Below, piece by piece: positions 9,324 to 19,257 of a stretch of 64,000 bases of DNA; positions within the stretch are counted from its first letter, which is position 1; every line of letters begins with the position of its first letter. The notes under the pieces were generated by a model, which worked only from the letters and a program-made list of their open reading frames with translations, made no database searches and had not been told where the DNA came from. The stretch is from Billgrantia desiderata (GTDB lineage: Bacteria; Pseudomonadota; Gammaproteobacteria; Pseudomonadales; Halomonadaceae). Position numbers and translations under genes: made by a program. The stretch is taken from assembly GCA_011742915.1 (NCBI GenBank), contig JAAQTN010000002.1, forward strand, positions 124,001 to 188,000. Reading direction: 5' to 3'.

Positions 9324-9342
9324 CGTCACGCCTGGCGTGACG
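9324..9342. promoter_or_regulatory. 19-bp palindrome upstream of the coiled-coil gene
   Basis: CGTCACGCC-T-GGCGTGACG is a perfect inverted repeat centred on one base, about 30-50 bp before the start codon at 9292. The one-base centre favours a protein-binding operator over an RNA hairpin. The regulator is unknown. Confidence 0.4.
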
Positions 9343-9444
9343 CTCGCGTAGGTTCCTTCCTCAGCATACATAGGCAACCAAGGCGGCGAAAGGAAGCCTC
9401 CGGCAAACCGTTCGTCAAGCTTGGCGTATGAAGACCGCGTGACC

Positions 9445-10086
9445 TCAGCGCGGAGTGACCCGCCAATTCGACAGCCAGGGCGAACCGCGAACCTCGAAGT
9501 CGAGTTCGCGCAGCCATTGGGCAACCACCAGATTCGACTGATGAGCGGCGGAATAACCGCGTGGATAGGGCACGAACTCCAACCCGTACTGCTCACTCGG
9601 CACCGGTTCCATATCGGCCCGCTCGAAGTGGGCATCGAGCCGCCGTTTCAAGGCCAGCACACGTCCCATGTCGGCTTCCAGGGGGTAGACGTCGGTCAGC
9701 CCCTCCGGGGCCAGTCGGTGAAACTGTTCGGGAGTGGCTATATCGGGGTGTACGGCTCGCCCGATGCCCGCATCGGTGGGCCACAGCATGGCTGCGGCAC
9801 CGCTCAGCGCGTGCTGACGCTCCTCGACGTACCAGCGCCAGTCGCCATAGCTGTAGCGCACCACGCCCCCCGATTCGCGCGGCAGCACCAGACTGGCATG
9901 CCGGCCATGGTCGAGCAGATAGATATCGACCGGCCGTTCGATCAAGCGCGGTTCGGGCGGCACGACGCGGCCGGCACAGCCGGTCAACAGCAGCACGGCC
10001 AGTGCGATACCCAGCCAGCGTAGCAGCCGCTCGAAACGCGCCTGATGCCGTCTTCCGGAGGATGGGGTTGCCAACGAGCCAAACAT
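9445..10086 (-). CDS. Putative lipoprotein, DUF2459-like
   Basis: The 213-residue product has an N-terminal membrane segment ending in a lipobox (LLLTGC), preceded by a basic cytoplasmic stretch. The mature part contains VDIYLLDHGRHASLVLP and a YSYGDWRWY motif. These resemble DUF2459-type proteins, but the match is from memory and only moderate. The start at 10086 is supported by GGAGG eight bases upstream; longer in-frame starts would overlap the divergent gene at 10151. It is expected to face the periplasm. Function unknown. Confidence 0.65.
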   Translation of the reverse strand: MFGSLATPSSGRRHQARFERLLRWLGIALAVLLLTGCAGRVVPPEPRLIERPVDIYLLDHGRHASLVLPRESGGVVRYSYGDWRWYVEERQHALSGAAAMLWPTDAGIGRAVHPDIATPEQFHRLAPEGLTDVYPLEADMGRVLALKRRLDAHFERADMEPVPSEQYGLEFVPYPRGYSAAHQSNLVVAQWLRELDFEVRGSPWLSNWRVTPR

Positions 10087-10150
10087 GTTCACGGCCTCCA
10101 ACGGTATGCTGTCTAGAATAGGGAAACAGGCACACGACCGGAGAGCAAGC

Positions 10151-11209
10151 ATGTCGAAGCCCCTACCATCTCTGGCCTGGCATGCTCGTCCTCGCTGGCT
10201 TCCCGCCATGCTGCTGGCGCTGCTTTGCCTACTGTTCGGGCCACTCATGCAGTCAGGCATGGCAGAGGCGAACACGGCGACGAGTGAACGAGCGCTGAGC
10301 CGTTTCGCCGCCGAAGCAGGCGAGATCCCACGCCTGCATGCCGTGGTCGTTGCCGAGCATGGCGATATCGTCCTCGACCATCGCCTGCAAGGACCCGACA
10401 CCGATCAGCCGGTCAACATCAAGTCGTTGTCCAAGACCGTTCTGGCCGCCTTGGTGGGTGCCGCCATCGAAGCGGGCCTGATCGAGAGCGTCGACCAGCC
10501 CATCGTCGAGCTGCTGGGACCCAGGGTTCCCGCCGGGGTCGATCCCCGCGTCAGCGAGATCACCGTGGAACATCTGCTGACACTGCAGGCGGGGCTCGAG
10601 CGTACTTCCGGCAACAACTACGGTGCCTGGGTGGCCAGCCGCGACTGGGTGGCCGATGCGCTGAACCGCCCGTTCGTCGACCGTCCCGGCGGTGCCATGC
10701 TCTACTCTACCGGCAGCTCTCACCTGCTTTCGGCAGCACTGACCGAAGCGACCGGCGAGAGCACCCTGGCACTCGCCCGCCGTCTGCTTGGCGAACCGCT
10801 GGACATCGCGATCCCTGCCTGGCCCCAGGACCCTCAGGGCATCTATTTCGGCGGCAACGACATGTCGCTCTCGCCCAGGGCGCTGATTCGGATTGGCGAA
10901 CTCTATCGCCTGCAAGGCGAGATCGACGGTACCCGCGTGCTGCCGCAAGACTGGGTGGAAGCTTCTTGGCAGTCGCGCGGTACGTCGCGCTGGACGAATG
11001 ACGGTTACGGATACGGTTGGTTCATCACCACCCTGGCGGGTGAGCAAGTCTATTACGGGCGTGGTTTCGGTGGGCAAGGCCTGTACGTGATTCCCTCGCG
11101 GGCTCTTACTATCGCCATTACGGCCGACCCCGCACCCAGCTCCGATGGCTCCCGGTTTCGGCAGGAGCTCCTGCATGGGCTGATCGAAAGGCTGCTCAGA
11201 GAAGCCTGA
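10151..11209 (+). CDS. Serine hydrolase of the beta-lactamase (class C) / penicillin-binding fold
   Basis: The 352-residue product starts with a basic stretch and a signal peptide (about residues 17-40, ending near MAEA), so it is probably periplasmic. The catalytic SxxK motif is visible as SLSK near residue 98. The second motif is YST (LYSTGSSH) rather than the usual YxN, and the third, near the C-terminus, is GGQG rather than HTG or KTG. It is therefore more likely an esterase, amidase or peptidase-type member than a true beta-lactamase. GGAGAG precedes the start. Confidence 0.8.
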   Translation: MSKPLPSLAWHARPRWLPAMLLALLCLLFGPLMQSGMAEANTATSERALSRFAAEAGEIPRLHAVVVAEHGDIVLDHRLQGPDTDQPVNIKSLSKTVLAALVGAAIEAGLIESVDQPIVELLGPRVPAGVDPRVSEITVEHLLTLQAGLERTSGNNYGAWVASRDWVADALNRPFVDRPGGAMLYSTGSSHLLSAALTEATGESTLALARRLLGEPLDIAIPAWPQDPQGIYFGGNDMSLSPRALIRIGELYRLQGEIDGTRVLPQDWVEASWQSRGTSRWTNDGYGYGWFITTLAGEQVYYGRGFGGQGLYVIPSRALTIAITADPAPSSDGSRFRQELLHGLIERLLREA

Positions 11210-11247
11210 GGCAGCCTTCCATACCCCGCTCGGTCATGACGCCAAGC

Positions 11248-11322
11248 CTAGCGCAGCCCCAGCATCGACAGGATGAAAAGCACCACCACGATCAGGCCAA
11301 TGATATAGATGATATTTCGCAT
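11248..11322 (-). CDS. 24-residue single-pass membrane peptide
   Basis: The frame encodes MRNIIYIIGLIVVVLFILSM followed by LGLR and a TAG stop. Almost the whole peptide is one transmembrane helix with a positive N-terminus and a terminal Arg. A strong AAGGAG lies seven bases before the ATG. Similar tiny proteins with NIIYIxGLIVVV openings occur in many proteobacteria and usually go unannotated. It lies alone between two plus-strand genes. The role is unknown. Confidence 0.75.
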   Translation of the reverse strand: MRNIIYIIGLIVVVLFILSMLGLR

Positions 11323-11502
11323 ACAGCTCTCCTTGCCGTCGGGTTCAAAGTAGTCGACGTGGTGACAACCAGGCCACCGTCAGCCCCAGTGTAGCGGACC
11401 AATGAAATCCAGCCAGCGAAGCAACCGACTTGTGGTCGCCTACCGAGGCGAATACCTTACGAGGCAGGATCCCGCATAACGGCACAAGGAGCGACGCTCG
11501 CC

Positions 11503-12426
11503 ATGTCCCAGGTACGCAAGTCGCAGCGTGTCATGTTCGTGCTGTTGCCACGTACGGGCGCCTTTCTCTGGCGCGTGCTGACGAACTTCCTGCGCAACCG
11601 CGGCATCCTGCTTGCCGGCGGCGTCGGTTACAACATCCTGCTCTCCATCGTTCCCCTCTTTGCCCTGCTCGCCGTGCTGCTGACCCAGATCGTCGATGAA
11701 GCCGTGATGCTCGAGGTGCTTAGTGTTCAAGTGGTTCATCTTGCCCCCGCCCACGCCGAGGGCCTGATGGAAGCCGTACGCACTCTGCTGGCATCGCGTG
11801 ACATGATCGGGCTGTTCGGCATTCTGGTACTGCTGGTCTTCAGCTCCTTTGCCTTTCGTATGCTGGAGGATGCCTTGGCGATCATCTTCCATACGCCGGA
11901 AGCCCACCCGAAGCGCAGCGTCTGGGTCTCGGTACTACTGCCCTATCTGTTCATGCTGGTGCTGGGTGCCGGATTGCTGGCACTTACTCTGATGGTGGCT
12001 CTGGCCGAGGCGATCGGCACCCTATGGCGTCTGGTCGCCGGTCGCGAGATGCCACTGGCCGGACTCTCCGACCCCCTGCTCAACCTGTTCAGTTTTTTCG
12101 GCGTCTTCTTGCTCTTCAGTGCCATCTACAAGGTTCTGCCGGTGGTAAAAATCGCTCTGAAACGAGCCTTGGTGGGCGGCTTCGTCGCGGCGTTGCTGTG
12201 GGAGGGAGTACGTTTCCTATTGATGTTCTACTTTCTCAACATCTCGCTGGTCAATGTGGTCTATGGCTCGCTTGCCACCATCGTCGTGGTGCTGCTCACC
12301 TTGGAAGTGGGTGCCATGATCCTGCTGCTCGGCGCTCAGGTGATCGCCGAACTCGAGTACAACGCCCGCCGCGGCCTGCCGTGGTACGTGGACCCTCGCC
12401 GCGAACCAGTCACTCACGTGGACTAA
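11503..12426 (+). CDS. YihY/virulence factor BrkB family membrane protein
   Basis: The 307-residue protein has about six transmembrane helices and family hallmarks: the RNRGILLAGGVGYNILLSIVP segment at the N-terminus, FSSFAFRMLEDALAIIF, and the VYGSLATIVVVLLTLEVGAM loop near the C-terminus. Despite the old annotation as ribonuclease BN, members are integral membrane proteins of unclear function, possibly transporters. AAGGAG precedes the start. It converges with the LapA-domain gene, with a nine-base gap. Confidence 0.85.
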   Translation: MSQVRKSQRVMFVLLPRTGAFLWRVLTNFLRNRGILLAGGVGYNILLSIVPLFALLAVLLTQIVDEAVMLEVLSVQVVHLAPAHAEGLMEAVRTLLASRDMIGLFGILVLLVFSSFAFRMLEDALAIIFHTPEAHPKRSVWVSVLLPYLFMLVLGAGLLALTLMVALAEAIGTLWRLVAGREMPLAGLSDPLLNLFSFFGVFLLFSAIYKVLPVVKIALKRALVGGFVAALLWEGVRFLLMFYFLNISLVNVVYGSLATIVVVLLTLEVGAMILLLGAQVIAELEYNARRGLPWYVDPRREPVTHVD

Positions 12427-12434
12427 AGCAGTGC

Positions 12435-12662
12435 TCAATGGCGTGGGCCACGGCTGCGCTGGCTACGCAACCGATTCAGCAGATGAAACAGCGACTTGCC
12501 ACTGACCATGCCCAGCACATAGATCACCAGCAGCAGTAGCGCCAGCGGCATCCGCATTCCCCAAGTCAGGAAGCGCACCTCGACCAGGGTGATGTTCTGC
12601 ACGAAGAGAATCGCGACCAGCAGAGTCACGACGATCTTGATCGCCAGCAGTAGCGTATCCAT
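12435..12662 (-). CDS. LapA domain-containing (DUF1049) membrane protein
   Basis: The 75-residue product has two transmembrane helices (about 1-22 and 38-58) flanking the motif VQNITLVEVRFLTWGMRMPL, typical of LapA/LapB-associated DUF1049 proteins, and a basic tail. The family is linked to lipopolysaccharide assembly. No lapB neighbour is present. The ATG at 12662 follows AAAGGAGAGCGC; a TTG six codons upstream is less likely. Confidence 0.8.
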   Translation of the reverse strand: MDTLLLAIKIVVTLLVAILFVQNITLVEVRFLTWGMRMPLALLLLVIYVLGMVSGKSLFHLLNRLRSQRSRGPRH

Positions 12663-12735
12663 GCGCTCTCCTTTCCCCAAGCATCCCCTTAAAGCTGGGT
12701 GGCGGCGCGTTTTCTGTCAACTTTTGCTAATACGG

Positions 12736-12759
12736 CGCGCCCGGCCGAAGCCGGGCGCG
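12736..12759 (-). terminator. Stable hairpin downstream of the urease operon
   Basis: A 10-bp perfect stem (CGCGCCCGGC / GCCGGGCGCG) with a CGAA loop lies 25 bases after the hupE stop. No good U-run follows on the minus strand, so it may be a rho-assisted end or a stability element. Confidence 0.55.
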
Positions 12760-12784
12760 ACAAAACCAGGATTGCGAGTGGGGA

Positions 12785-13387
12785 TCAGCCCAGGGCGAAC
12801 AGCGCCCCGGCAGCGGCGATCGCAACGCCCAGCGCCCGCAGGATACGGTTCTCACGCGCCATCAGGAACGCCCCCGCCGCACGCCCTGCGTAGGTGATGG
12901 CCAGCGTCGCCAGGGTGAAGCCGGCCAGATAGGCCAGCATGGAGGCACCGTGGGGCATCTCGCTGCCATGGGCATGGCCGTGGAACAGCATGAACAGCAC
13001 GACCACACCCGCCCCCACCAGCGTGGGTACCTTGACCAGCGCCGCGATCAGCACCCCTGCCAGCAGTACCGACATGGCGATGCCGAACTCCACGCCCGGC
13101 AATGCCATGCCGGCCCAGGCCAGCCCCGCTCCCAACAACATGCCGCCCGCGGCCAGAGCCGGCGCAGCAAGGCTGAAGGCCCGGCTCTGACGCAGGCTCC
13201 ACAGCCCCACCGCCAGCATCGCCAGCAGGTGGTCGAGCCCCAGCAGCGGGTGGGCCAGGCCGGCGGCAAAACCACCGCCGTGGACATGGTCGTGCCCCGG
13301 GTGGGCCACGGCCAGACCGGCGAGAAGGAGAAGCATCGGTGCCGCGAGCAGAGCCAGCTGTGTGGATGATGAACAGGTCGTTTTCAT
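12785..13387 (-). CDS. hupE: HupE/UreJ family nickel permease-like protein
   Basis: The 200-residue membrane protein starts with a signal peptide, then AHPGHDHVHGGGFAAGLAHP, the family's His-rich metal-binding segment, and has five to six further transmembrane helices, including the FHGHAHGSEMPHG motif. It probably brings nickel across the inner membrane for urease. It is the last gene of the urease operon, 37 bases after ureG. Confidence 0.88.
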   Translation of the reverse strand: MKTTCSSSTQLALLAAPMLLLLAGLAVAHPGHDHVHGGGFAAGLAHPLLGLDHLLAMLAVGLWSLRQSRAFSLAAPALAAGGMLLGAGLAWAGMALPGVEFGIAMSVLLAGVLIAALVKVPTLVGAGVVVLFMLFHGHAHGSEMPHGASMLAYLAGFTLATLAITYAGRAAGAFLMARENRILRALGVAIAAAGALFALG

Positions 13388-13424
13388 GATGGCGATCTCC
13401 TAGCCGAAGGTAGTCGAATGGTCG

Positions 13425-14063
13425 TCAGGCACTGGCCGGCTGAGCCTGGGGCCGGCGCTCCGGCAGCATGCCGCGGTCAAGAATGAAACGGATGATCTCC
13501 TCGAGGCCGACGCCGTCGTAGAGATTGGTGAAGACGAACGGGCGCTCGCCGCGCATCTTCTTCGAATCGCGCTCCATCACCTCGAGCGAGGCGTGAACCT
13601 GCTCGGCGATGTCGATCTTGTTGATGATCAGCAGATCCGACTTGGTGATACCGGGGCCGCCCTTGCGCGGGATCTTGTCGCCGGCGGAGACGTCGATCAC
13701 GTAGAGGGTCAGGTCGGAAAGCTCGGGGCTGAAGGTGGCCGAGAGGTTGTCGCCACCGGACTCCACCAGCACCAGCTCCAGGCCTGGATGCCGCTCCTGC
13801 AGTTCGTCGATGGCGGCGAGGTTCATCGAGGCATCCTCGCGGATCGCCGTGTGCGGGCAACCACCAGTCTCCACGCCGAGGATGCGGTCGGCCGGCAGCG
13901 CCTCGTGGCGCAGCAGGAAGTCGGCATCCTCGCGGGTGTAGATGTCGTTGGTCACCACGGCGATGTCGTAGTGGTCGCGCAGCGCCAGGCACAGCTGCTT
14001 GAGCAGGGCCGTCTTGCCGGACCCCACCGGGCCACCGACGCCGACGCGTAGGCTATGTGTCAT
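13425..14063 (-). CDS. ureG: Urease accessory GTPase UreG
   Basis: UreG is the SIMIBI GTPase that drives nickel delivery into urease with UreE, UreF and UreD. The 212-residue product has the P-loop [11 protein letters not shown], the invertebrate-like metal switch motif CPH in [15 protein letters not shown], and the guanine-specificity NKID motif. The ATG at 14063 follows AAGGAGACAAAG; a longer frame to 14135 lacks a ribosome site. It is separated from ureF by a 249-bp spacer carrying repeats. Confidence 0.97.
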   Translation of the reverse strand: MTHSLRVGVGGPVGSGKTALLKQLCLALRDHYDIAVVTNDIYTREDADFLLRHEALPADRILGVETGGCPHTAIREDASMNLAAIDELQERHPGLELVLVESGGDNLSATFSPELSDLTLYVIDVSAGDKIPRKGGPGITKSDLLIINKIDIAEQVHASLEVMERDSKKMRGERPFVFTNLYDGVGLEEIIRFILDRGMLPERRPQAQPASA

Positions 14064-14112
14064 CTTTGTCTCCTTGGCCACCTTAGCGGCACTGTGTATG
14101 TCGACAGGCACC

Positions 14113-14290
14113 AGACCAGTTGCTGCCGAATCCACCTCACGCGATCGCTGGGGCGATGGCCGAGACGACGCGGGCGATCTTCATGGATGAAGATCGAGGA
14201 AAGCCGGCACAGGGATGTGCCGTCTTTCCGACCGCGGGAGTCCGGCCGGAGCGCCAGGGTTTCGAGCGCGTGGTGTAGTGAGCGCAGCGG
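14113..14290. repeat. Urease spacer repeat, copy A, interrupted by a double-hairpin insert
   Basis: The segments 14113-14150 and 14238-14290 match the uninterrupted copy in the ureC-ureE spacer (15611-15696) at roughly 85% in the well-aligned parts; shared cores are CCACCTC.CGCGA.CGCTG and GCCAGGGTTTCG. Between them lie about 87 bases (14151-14237) absent from the other copy. The insert contains two perfect-tip hairpins: CGATCTTCAT-GG-ATGAAGATCG (14175-14196) and GGAAAG.CGGCACA-GGGA-TGTGCCG.CTTTCC (14198-14229). Confidence 0.75.
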
Positions 14291-14312
14291 ACTGGCTGGC
14301 TGACCATCGCAA

Positions 14313-15035
14313 TCAACTCCGAAAAAGCCTTGAGTACTGCGTTTCGTGCAACGCGCTGGCCAGCGCCAGGCCGGGCAGCGCAGGGCCGAGTTCGTTGTCC
14401 TCGAGCACGAGCGCCTCGTCTACCGCGGCGACCAACGCCGGGCGCAGCCGCTCGACCAAGCGCTGAGCGGCGGTATGCCCCAGCGGCAACGCCTTGCAGG
14501 CCACCGCCAGCTGGTTCTCCAGCCAGGCCCAGGCAAAGCCGAGCATGGCCTGGCGCGGCGCCACCCCACGTACCTGGGCGGCCCAGGCAAACACCGTCAC
14601 GTAGCCCGCCCCTGCCGGCAGCGCGGGCGACTCGCCCGAACGACCAACGGGCAGCAGCCCCAGGCTGCCCAGCAGCCGCGCCAGCGAGGCACCCAGGCGC
14701 GAATCCTCGGCGGCCAGCTCGGCGGTTTCGCGGTTGGCGGCCAGCCAGCCATCCCATTGAGCGATCGCCTCGGTGTCCCGCTCTGCCCAGGCCCGCTGCA
14801 GGCGCGCCAGCACCGGCAGCTCGCAGCGGGTCAGGCCGTCATCAAGCACGCCGGTCAGCCAGTCGCCGAGGCTCGCCTCGTCCTTTACCCAGCCCAGCTC
14901 GAAGGCGCTCTCGAGGCCCTGGGAGAAGGCGAAGGCGCCGATCGGCAGCGCCGGGCTGACCAGTTGCAACAGCCCCAGCAGCGCCAGGTCGTCGCCCTGG
15001 GCCGTGACCGCCGCGGACGCTGCCTCACGGGGCAT
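14313..15035 (-). CDS. ureF: Urease accessory protein UreF
   Basis: UreF works with UreD and UreG in nickel insertion into apo-urease. The product (about 240 aa) contains LLQLVSPALPIGAFAFSQGL, the conserved N-terminal segment of the family, and a conserved helical core ending with SALHETQYSRLFRS. The start is uncertain: ATG codons at 15035 and 15047 both lie inside the 3' end of ureE, so the genes overlap by about 10-20 bases, and neither has a clear ribosome site. Translational coupling to ureE is likely. Confidence 0.93.
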   Translation of the reverse strand: MPREAASAAVTAQGDDLALLGLLQLVSPALPIGAFAFSQGLESAFELGWVKDEASLGDWLTGVLDDGLTRCELPVLARLQRAWAERDTEAIAQWDGWLAANRETAELAAEDSRLGASLARLLGSLGLLPVGRSGESPALPAGAGYVTVFAWAAQVRGVAPRQAMLGFAWAWLENQLAVACKALPLGHTAAQRLVERLRPALVAAVDEALVLEDNELGPALPGLALASALHETQYSRLFRS

Positions 15036-15564
15036 GGTGATGCCCATGGCTGTGGTCGTGGCTATGGTCGTGGCTGTGATCATGAGCATGGTCGTGGTCA
15101 TGACCATGAGCATGTGAATGGCCCAGCTGGTTGTAGGCGCCCGGCTCGGGGTCGAAAGGCGCCTCGTGCCGCTCCAGGCTCGCCCCCAGCAGCTCGGCCA
15201 GCTCCTCCAGGACGTGATCCGGCGGGAAGCGTACGTAACCACCCCGCCAGTCCTCGCCCAGCGCCAGTTGCACGTGGCGATTGCCAAGGTGGTAGGCGAG
15301 CCGTGCCAGGGGCAGGCCCGCTTCGACCCGGGCGGTTACCACCGGCTCGTCGGCAGCCCTGACCCGCACGATCTCGCCACTCTCGGCGCGCAGCCCCTCG
15401 CCATGGCGCAACACCGGGCCACGGTCGAGAAACAACCCCAGATCGCGACCGGAGTCGCTGACCGCCTTGAGCCGACCGCGAATGCGCAGTTCATAGGGCA
15501 GCGTGAGGGTGTCGCTGGCCTGGCGCCCCTCGATGGGTCCCAGACGTTCGATCAGTTTCAGCAT
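15025..15564 (-). CDS. ureE: Urease accessory nickel chaperone UreE
   Basis: UreE binds nickel and hands it to the UreG-UreF-UreD complex. The 179-residue product has the peptide-binding N-terminal domain, the metal-binding domain with the conserved HLGNRH motif, and a C-terminal tail of about 30 residues in which every second or third residue is His (HAHGHDHDHAHDHSHD and similar). Such tails act as nickel stores. The ATG at 15564 has a GAGG site. The DNA encoding the tail's end also carries the ureF start. Confidence 0.96.
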   Translation of the reverse strand: MLKLIERLGPIEGRQASDTLTLPYELRIRGRLKAVSDSGRDLGLFLDRGPVLRHGEGLRAESGEIVRVRAADEPVVTARVEAGLPLARLAYHLGNRHVQLALGEDWRGGYVRFPPDHVLEELAELLGASLERHEAPFDPEPGAYNQLGHSHAHGHDHDHAHDHSHDHSHDHSHGHHHAP

Positions 15565-15610
15565 TGCGATTGCCTCGTTGAATTCAGGCCCTGGGCCATG
15601 CCGGTGACAG

Positions 15611-15696
15611 ACCGCACCCCGCCGAACCACCTCGCGCGACCGCTGGAGTCCGACCGGAATGCCAGGGTTTCGGGCGCGTGGCGTGGTGAGTGCGGA
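15611..15696. repeat. Urease spacer repeat, copy B (uninterrupted)
   Basis: This lies in the 162-bp spacer between ureC and ureE. It shares CCACCTC.CGCGA.CGCTG and GGAGTCCG.CCGGA with copy A, followed by GCCAGGGTTTCG.GCGCGTGG. Here the two halves join directly, without the hairpin insert seen in copy A. Confidence 0.7.
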
Positions 15697-15726
15697 GTTG
15701 CGAGCATGGCGCCATCCTCGAAGGCT

Positions 15727-17438
<1,712 letters not shown>

Positions 17439-17442
<4 letters not shown>

Positions 17443-17807
17443 GACGGGTCTCCATTCGCTGCGTCGCCGGATGACGATTTGCGCGCGGGGGCGGGCGCGA
17501 TAGAGAGCGGGCCCATCACCTCACCGCGGAAACCGTAGATGTGACGGCTGCCGGCAAAGGGGATCAGCGTGACTTCACGGGTCTGGCCCGGCTCGAAGCG
17601 AATCGCCGTTCCCGCCGCCACGTCCAGGCGAAAGCCGCGCGCCCTGGCACGGTCGAAGACCAGCGCCGGGTTGGTTTCGGCGAAGTGATAATGGGAGCCG
17701 ACCTGGATCGGCCGGTCGCCGGTATTGGCCACCTCCAGCGTGATCCGATCGCGCCCGGCGCAGAGCTCGATCTCGCCGTCCTTCAGCTGATACTCACCAG
17801 GAATCAT
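17439..17807 (-). CDS. ureB: Urease subunit beta
   Basis: UreB is a structural subunit of the UreABC trimer. The 122-residue product begins [18 protein letters not shown] and contains [20 protein letters not shown] and [15 protein letters not shown], all diagnostic. A C-terminal extension rich in A, P and S follows. The ATG at 17807 follows AAGGAGCCATCC. It overlaps ureC by four bases. Confidence 0.97.
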
Positions 17808-17817
17808 GGATGGCTCC

Positions 17818-18120
17818 TTACACAATGGGTGAGTGGACAGTCACTAATTTGGTGCCGTCGGGAAAGGTGGCCTCGACCTGCACCTCGTGCACCATCTCGG
17901 CTACCCCCTCCATCACATCGTCGCGGCCGAGGATCTCGCGGCCGTAGCTCATCAGCTCGGCCACGCTGCGCCCGTCGCGCGCGCCTTCCATGATCTCGAA
18001 GCTGATCAGCGCCACGGCCTCTGGATAGTTGAGCTTGAGGCCGCGGGCCCGGCGTCGTTCGGCCAGCTGGGCGGCGGAGAACAGCAGCAGCTTGTCCTTG
18101 TCTCTCGGGGTCAGTTCCAT
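17818..18120 (-). CDS. ureA: Urease subunit gamma
   Basis: UreA is the small structural subunit, with exactly the family length of 100 residues. It begins [20 protein letters not shown] and has [21 protein letters not shown] and [19 protein letters not shown]. It lies 10 bases before the ureB start and 17 bases after ureD. Confidence 0.97.
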   Translation of the reverse strand: MELTPRDKDKLLLFSAAQLAERRRARGLKLNYPEAVALISFEIMEGARDGRSVAELMSYGREILGRDDVMEGVAEMVHEVQVEATFPDGTKLVTVHSPIV

Positions 18121-18137
18121 GCGTCTCTCCTGGTGAG

Positions 18138-19031
18138 TCAGGTGAACCAGATACGGGGCGGATGAGCGGGCACACCGATGAGCAGCGGCCTCAGGCAGGC
18201 CCAGGCCTGCCGGCAGATCTCCCAGGCTTCGTTGCGTTCATGGCCCAGGTAACGCAGCAGCAGTACGCCGTGGCGCACGGTCACCGCCCAGCGCGGGCTC
18301 GCCGCGAGCGCCTCACGCAGTGCCTCGATGGCGGCGGTTTCGTCACTGAGACCCACGGCCCATAAAGTGGCCTGTACGCTGGCGCCGCCCTGCCCCCAGC
18401 GGCCGGTGAAGCGCGGGTGTGCCGGATCGAGCGGTTGGCGCTCCAGCCACAGTGGCTTGCCGTCGCGATACAGCCGAAAGCGCTGATCGATGCGCCCCGA
18501 CACATAAGGCAGTCGGCTCGCCGGCCGGCCCAGCGCAAGTACTTCCCAGCCCAGGCAGCGCGCCCCCGCCTCGAGTTCGATGAGCGTCTCCTGCACGCCC
18601 CGCGAGCCATCGAAGGCGATGGTCTCCTGGGGCAGCCATTCGAGAATGCCGTGCTGCGATACCTTAAGACTGGTGCGCTGTTCCCAGGCCACACCGTGGC
18701 TGTCGGCCCGGTAGAGCTTGTTGGCGGCAGGCGTGGTCAACAGCGCATGGGCTTGCGGCTCGACCCGCGCGGCGATGCTCAAGGCATCGCCGCTGACCAA
18801 CCCGCCGGGTGGATGCAGCAAGTAGACGTGGCAGGCGCCATCTCGCCCTTCCGGGTAGAAAGGCCGCTGCACCCGTAGCGGGCCGCGGTGGCGCGCCTCG
18901 ACCATACGCGTACGCCCATCGCGGCAGTCGAAGCCGAGCGTCAGCGACGCCGCCCAGTGACGCTCGGCATCGAAGCGATGGCCGGAGTGCGTCGCTGGCT
19001 TGGCGAAAGCGGAGTTGGCGAAAGCGGTCAT
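18138..19031 (-). CDS. ureD: Urease accessory protein UreD
   Basis: UreD docks on apo-urease and recruits UreF and UreG. The 297-residue product contains [25 protein letters not shown] and [11 protein letters not shown], all diagnostic. The ATG at 19031 is preferred to a TTG at 19061 because the predicted sigma-54 promoter (19068-19083) would place the transcription start at about 19058, inside or at the TTG codon. It is the first gene of the ureDABCEFG-hupE operon. Confidence 0.95.
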   Translation of the reverse strand: MTAFANSAFAKPATHSGHRFDAERHWAASLTLGFDCRDGRTRMVEARHRGPLRVQRPFYPEGRDGACHVYLLHPPGGLVSGDALSIAARVEPQAHALLTTPAANKLYRADSHGVAWEQRTSLKVSQHGILEWLPQETIAFDGSRGVQETLIELEAGARCLGWEVLALGRPASRLPYVSGRIDQRFRLYRDGKPLWLERQPLDPAHPRFTGRWGQGGASVQATLWAVGLSDETAAIEALREALAASPRWAVTVRHGVLLLRYLGHERNEAWEICRQAWACLRPLLIGVPAHPPRIWFT

Positions 19032-19067
19032 TGGCGGCTCGTGGCATACATATCTGACCAACCCTTC

Positions 19068-19083
19068 AGCAAGGGTCGTACCA
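19068..19083 (-). promoter_or_regulatory. Sigma-54 promoter of the urease operon
   Basis: On the minus strand the sequence reads TGGTACGACCCTTGCT, against the consensus TGGCACGNNNNTTGCW. The invariant GG and GC are present with the exact 10-base separation. The expected start of transcription is near 19058, just upstream of the ureD ATG. Potential NtrC sites lie about 115-180 bases upstream. Confidence 0.8.
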
Positions 19084-19127
19084 GCTTGGTGAATCGCCCC
19101 AACTCGCTTTTATAAACAACACCTTAT

Positions 19128-19162
19128 AAAAAAATCGGCGAGCCGCAGCCACGACTCACCGA
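19128..19162 (-). terminator. Rho-independent terminator of the urt operon
   Basis: On the minus strand TCGGTGAGTC pairs with GGCTCGCCGA (two G-U pairs), followed directly by seven T residues. It separates the urea transporter operon from the urease promoter. Confidence 0.85.
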
Positions 19163-19169
19163 CTCCTTT

Positions 19170-19238
19170 TGGTGCGCCAGATCGGCGCTTTTGCACCAAC
19201 CTAATGCACCATTTTCGTTCGCAGCACCCTTCTGGTGC
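19170..19238. promoter_or_regulatory. Cluster of NtrC-like binding sites upstream of ureD
   Basis: GCACC-CTTCT-GGTGC (19224-19238) matches the core of the NtrC site (GCACC, five bases, GGTGC). Further half-sites TGCACCA (19192-19198 and 19205-19211) and TGGTGC (19170-19175) lie beside it. NtrC activates sigma-54 promoters under nitrogen limitation, which fits the ureD promoter. They overlap the spacer between urtE and the urt terminator. Confidence 0.65.
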
Positions 19239-19257
19239 GGGCATCGCAACCGTCGCC

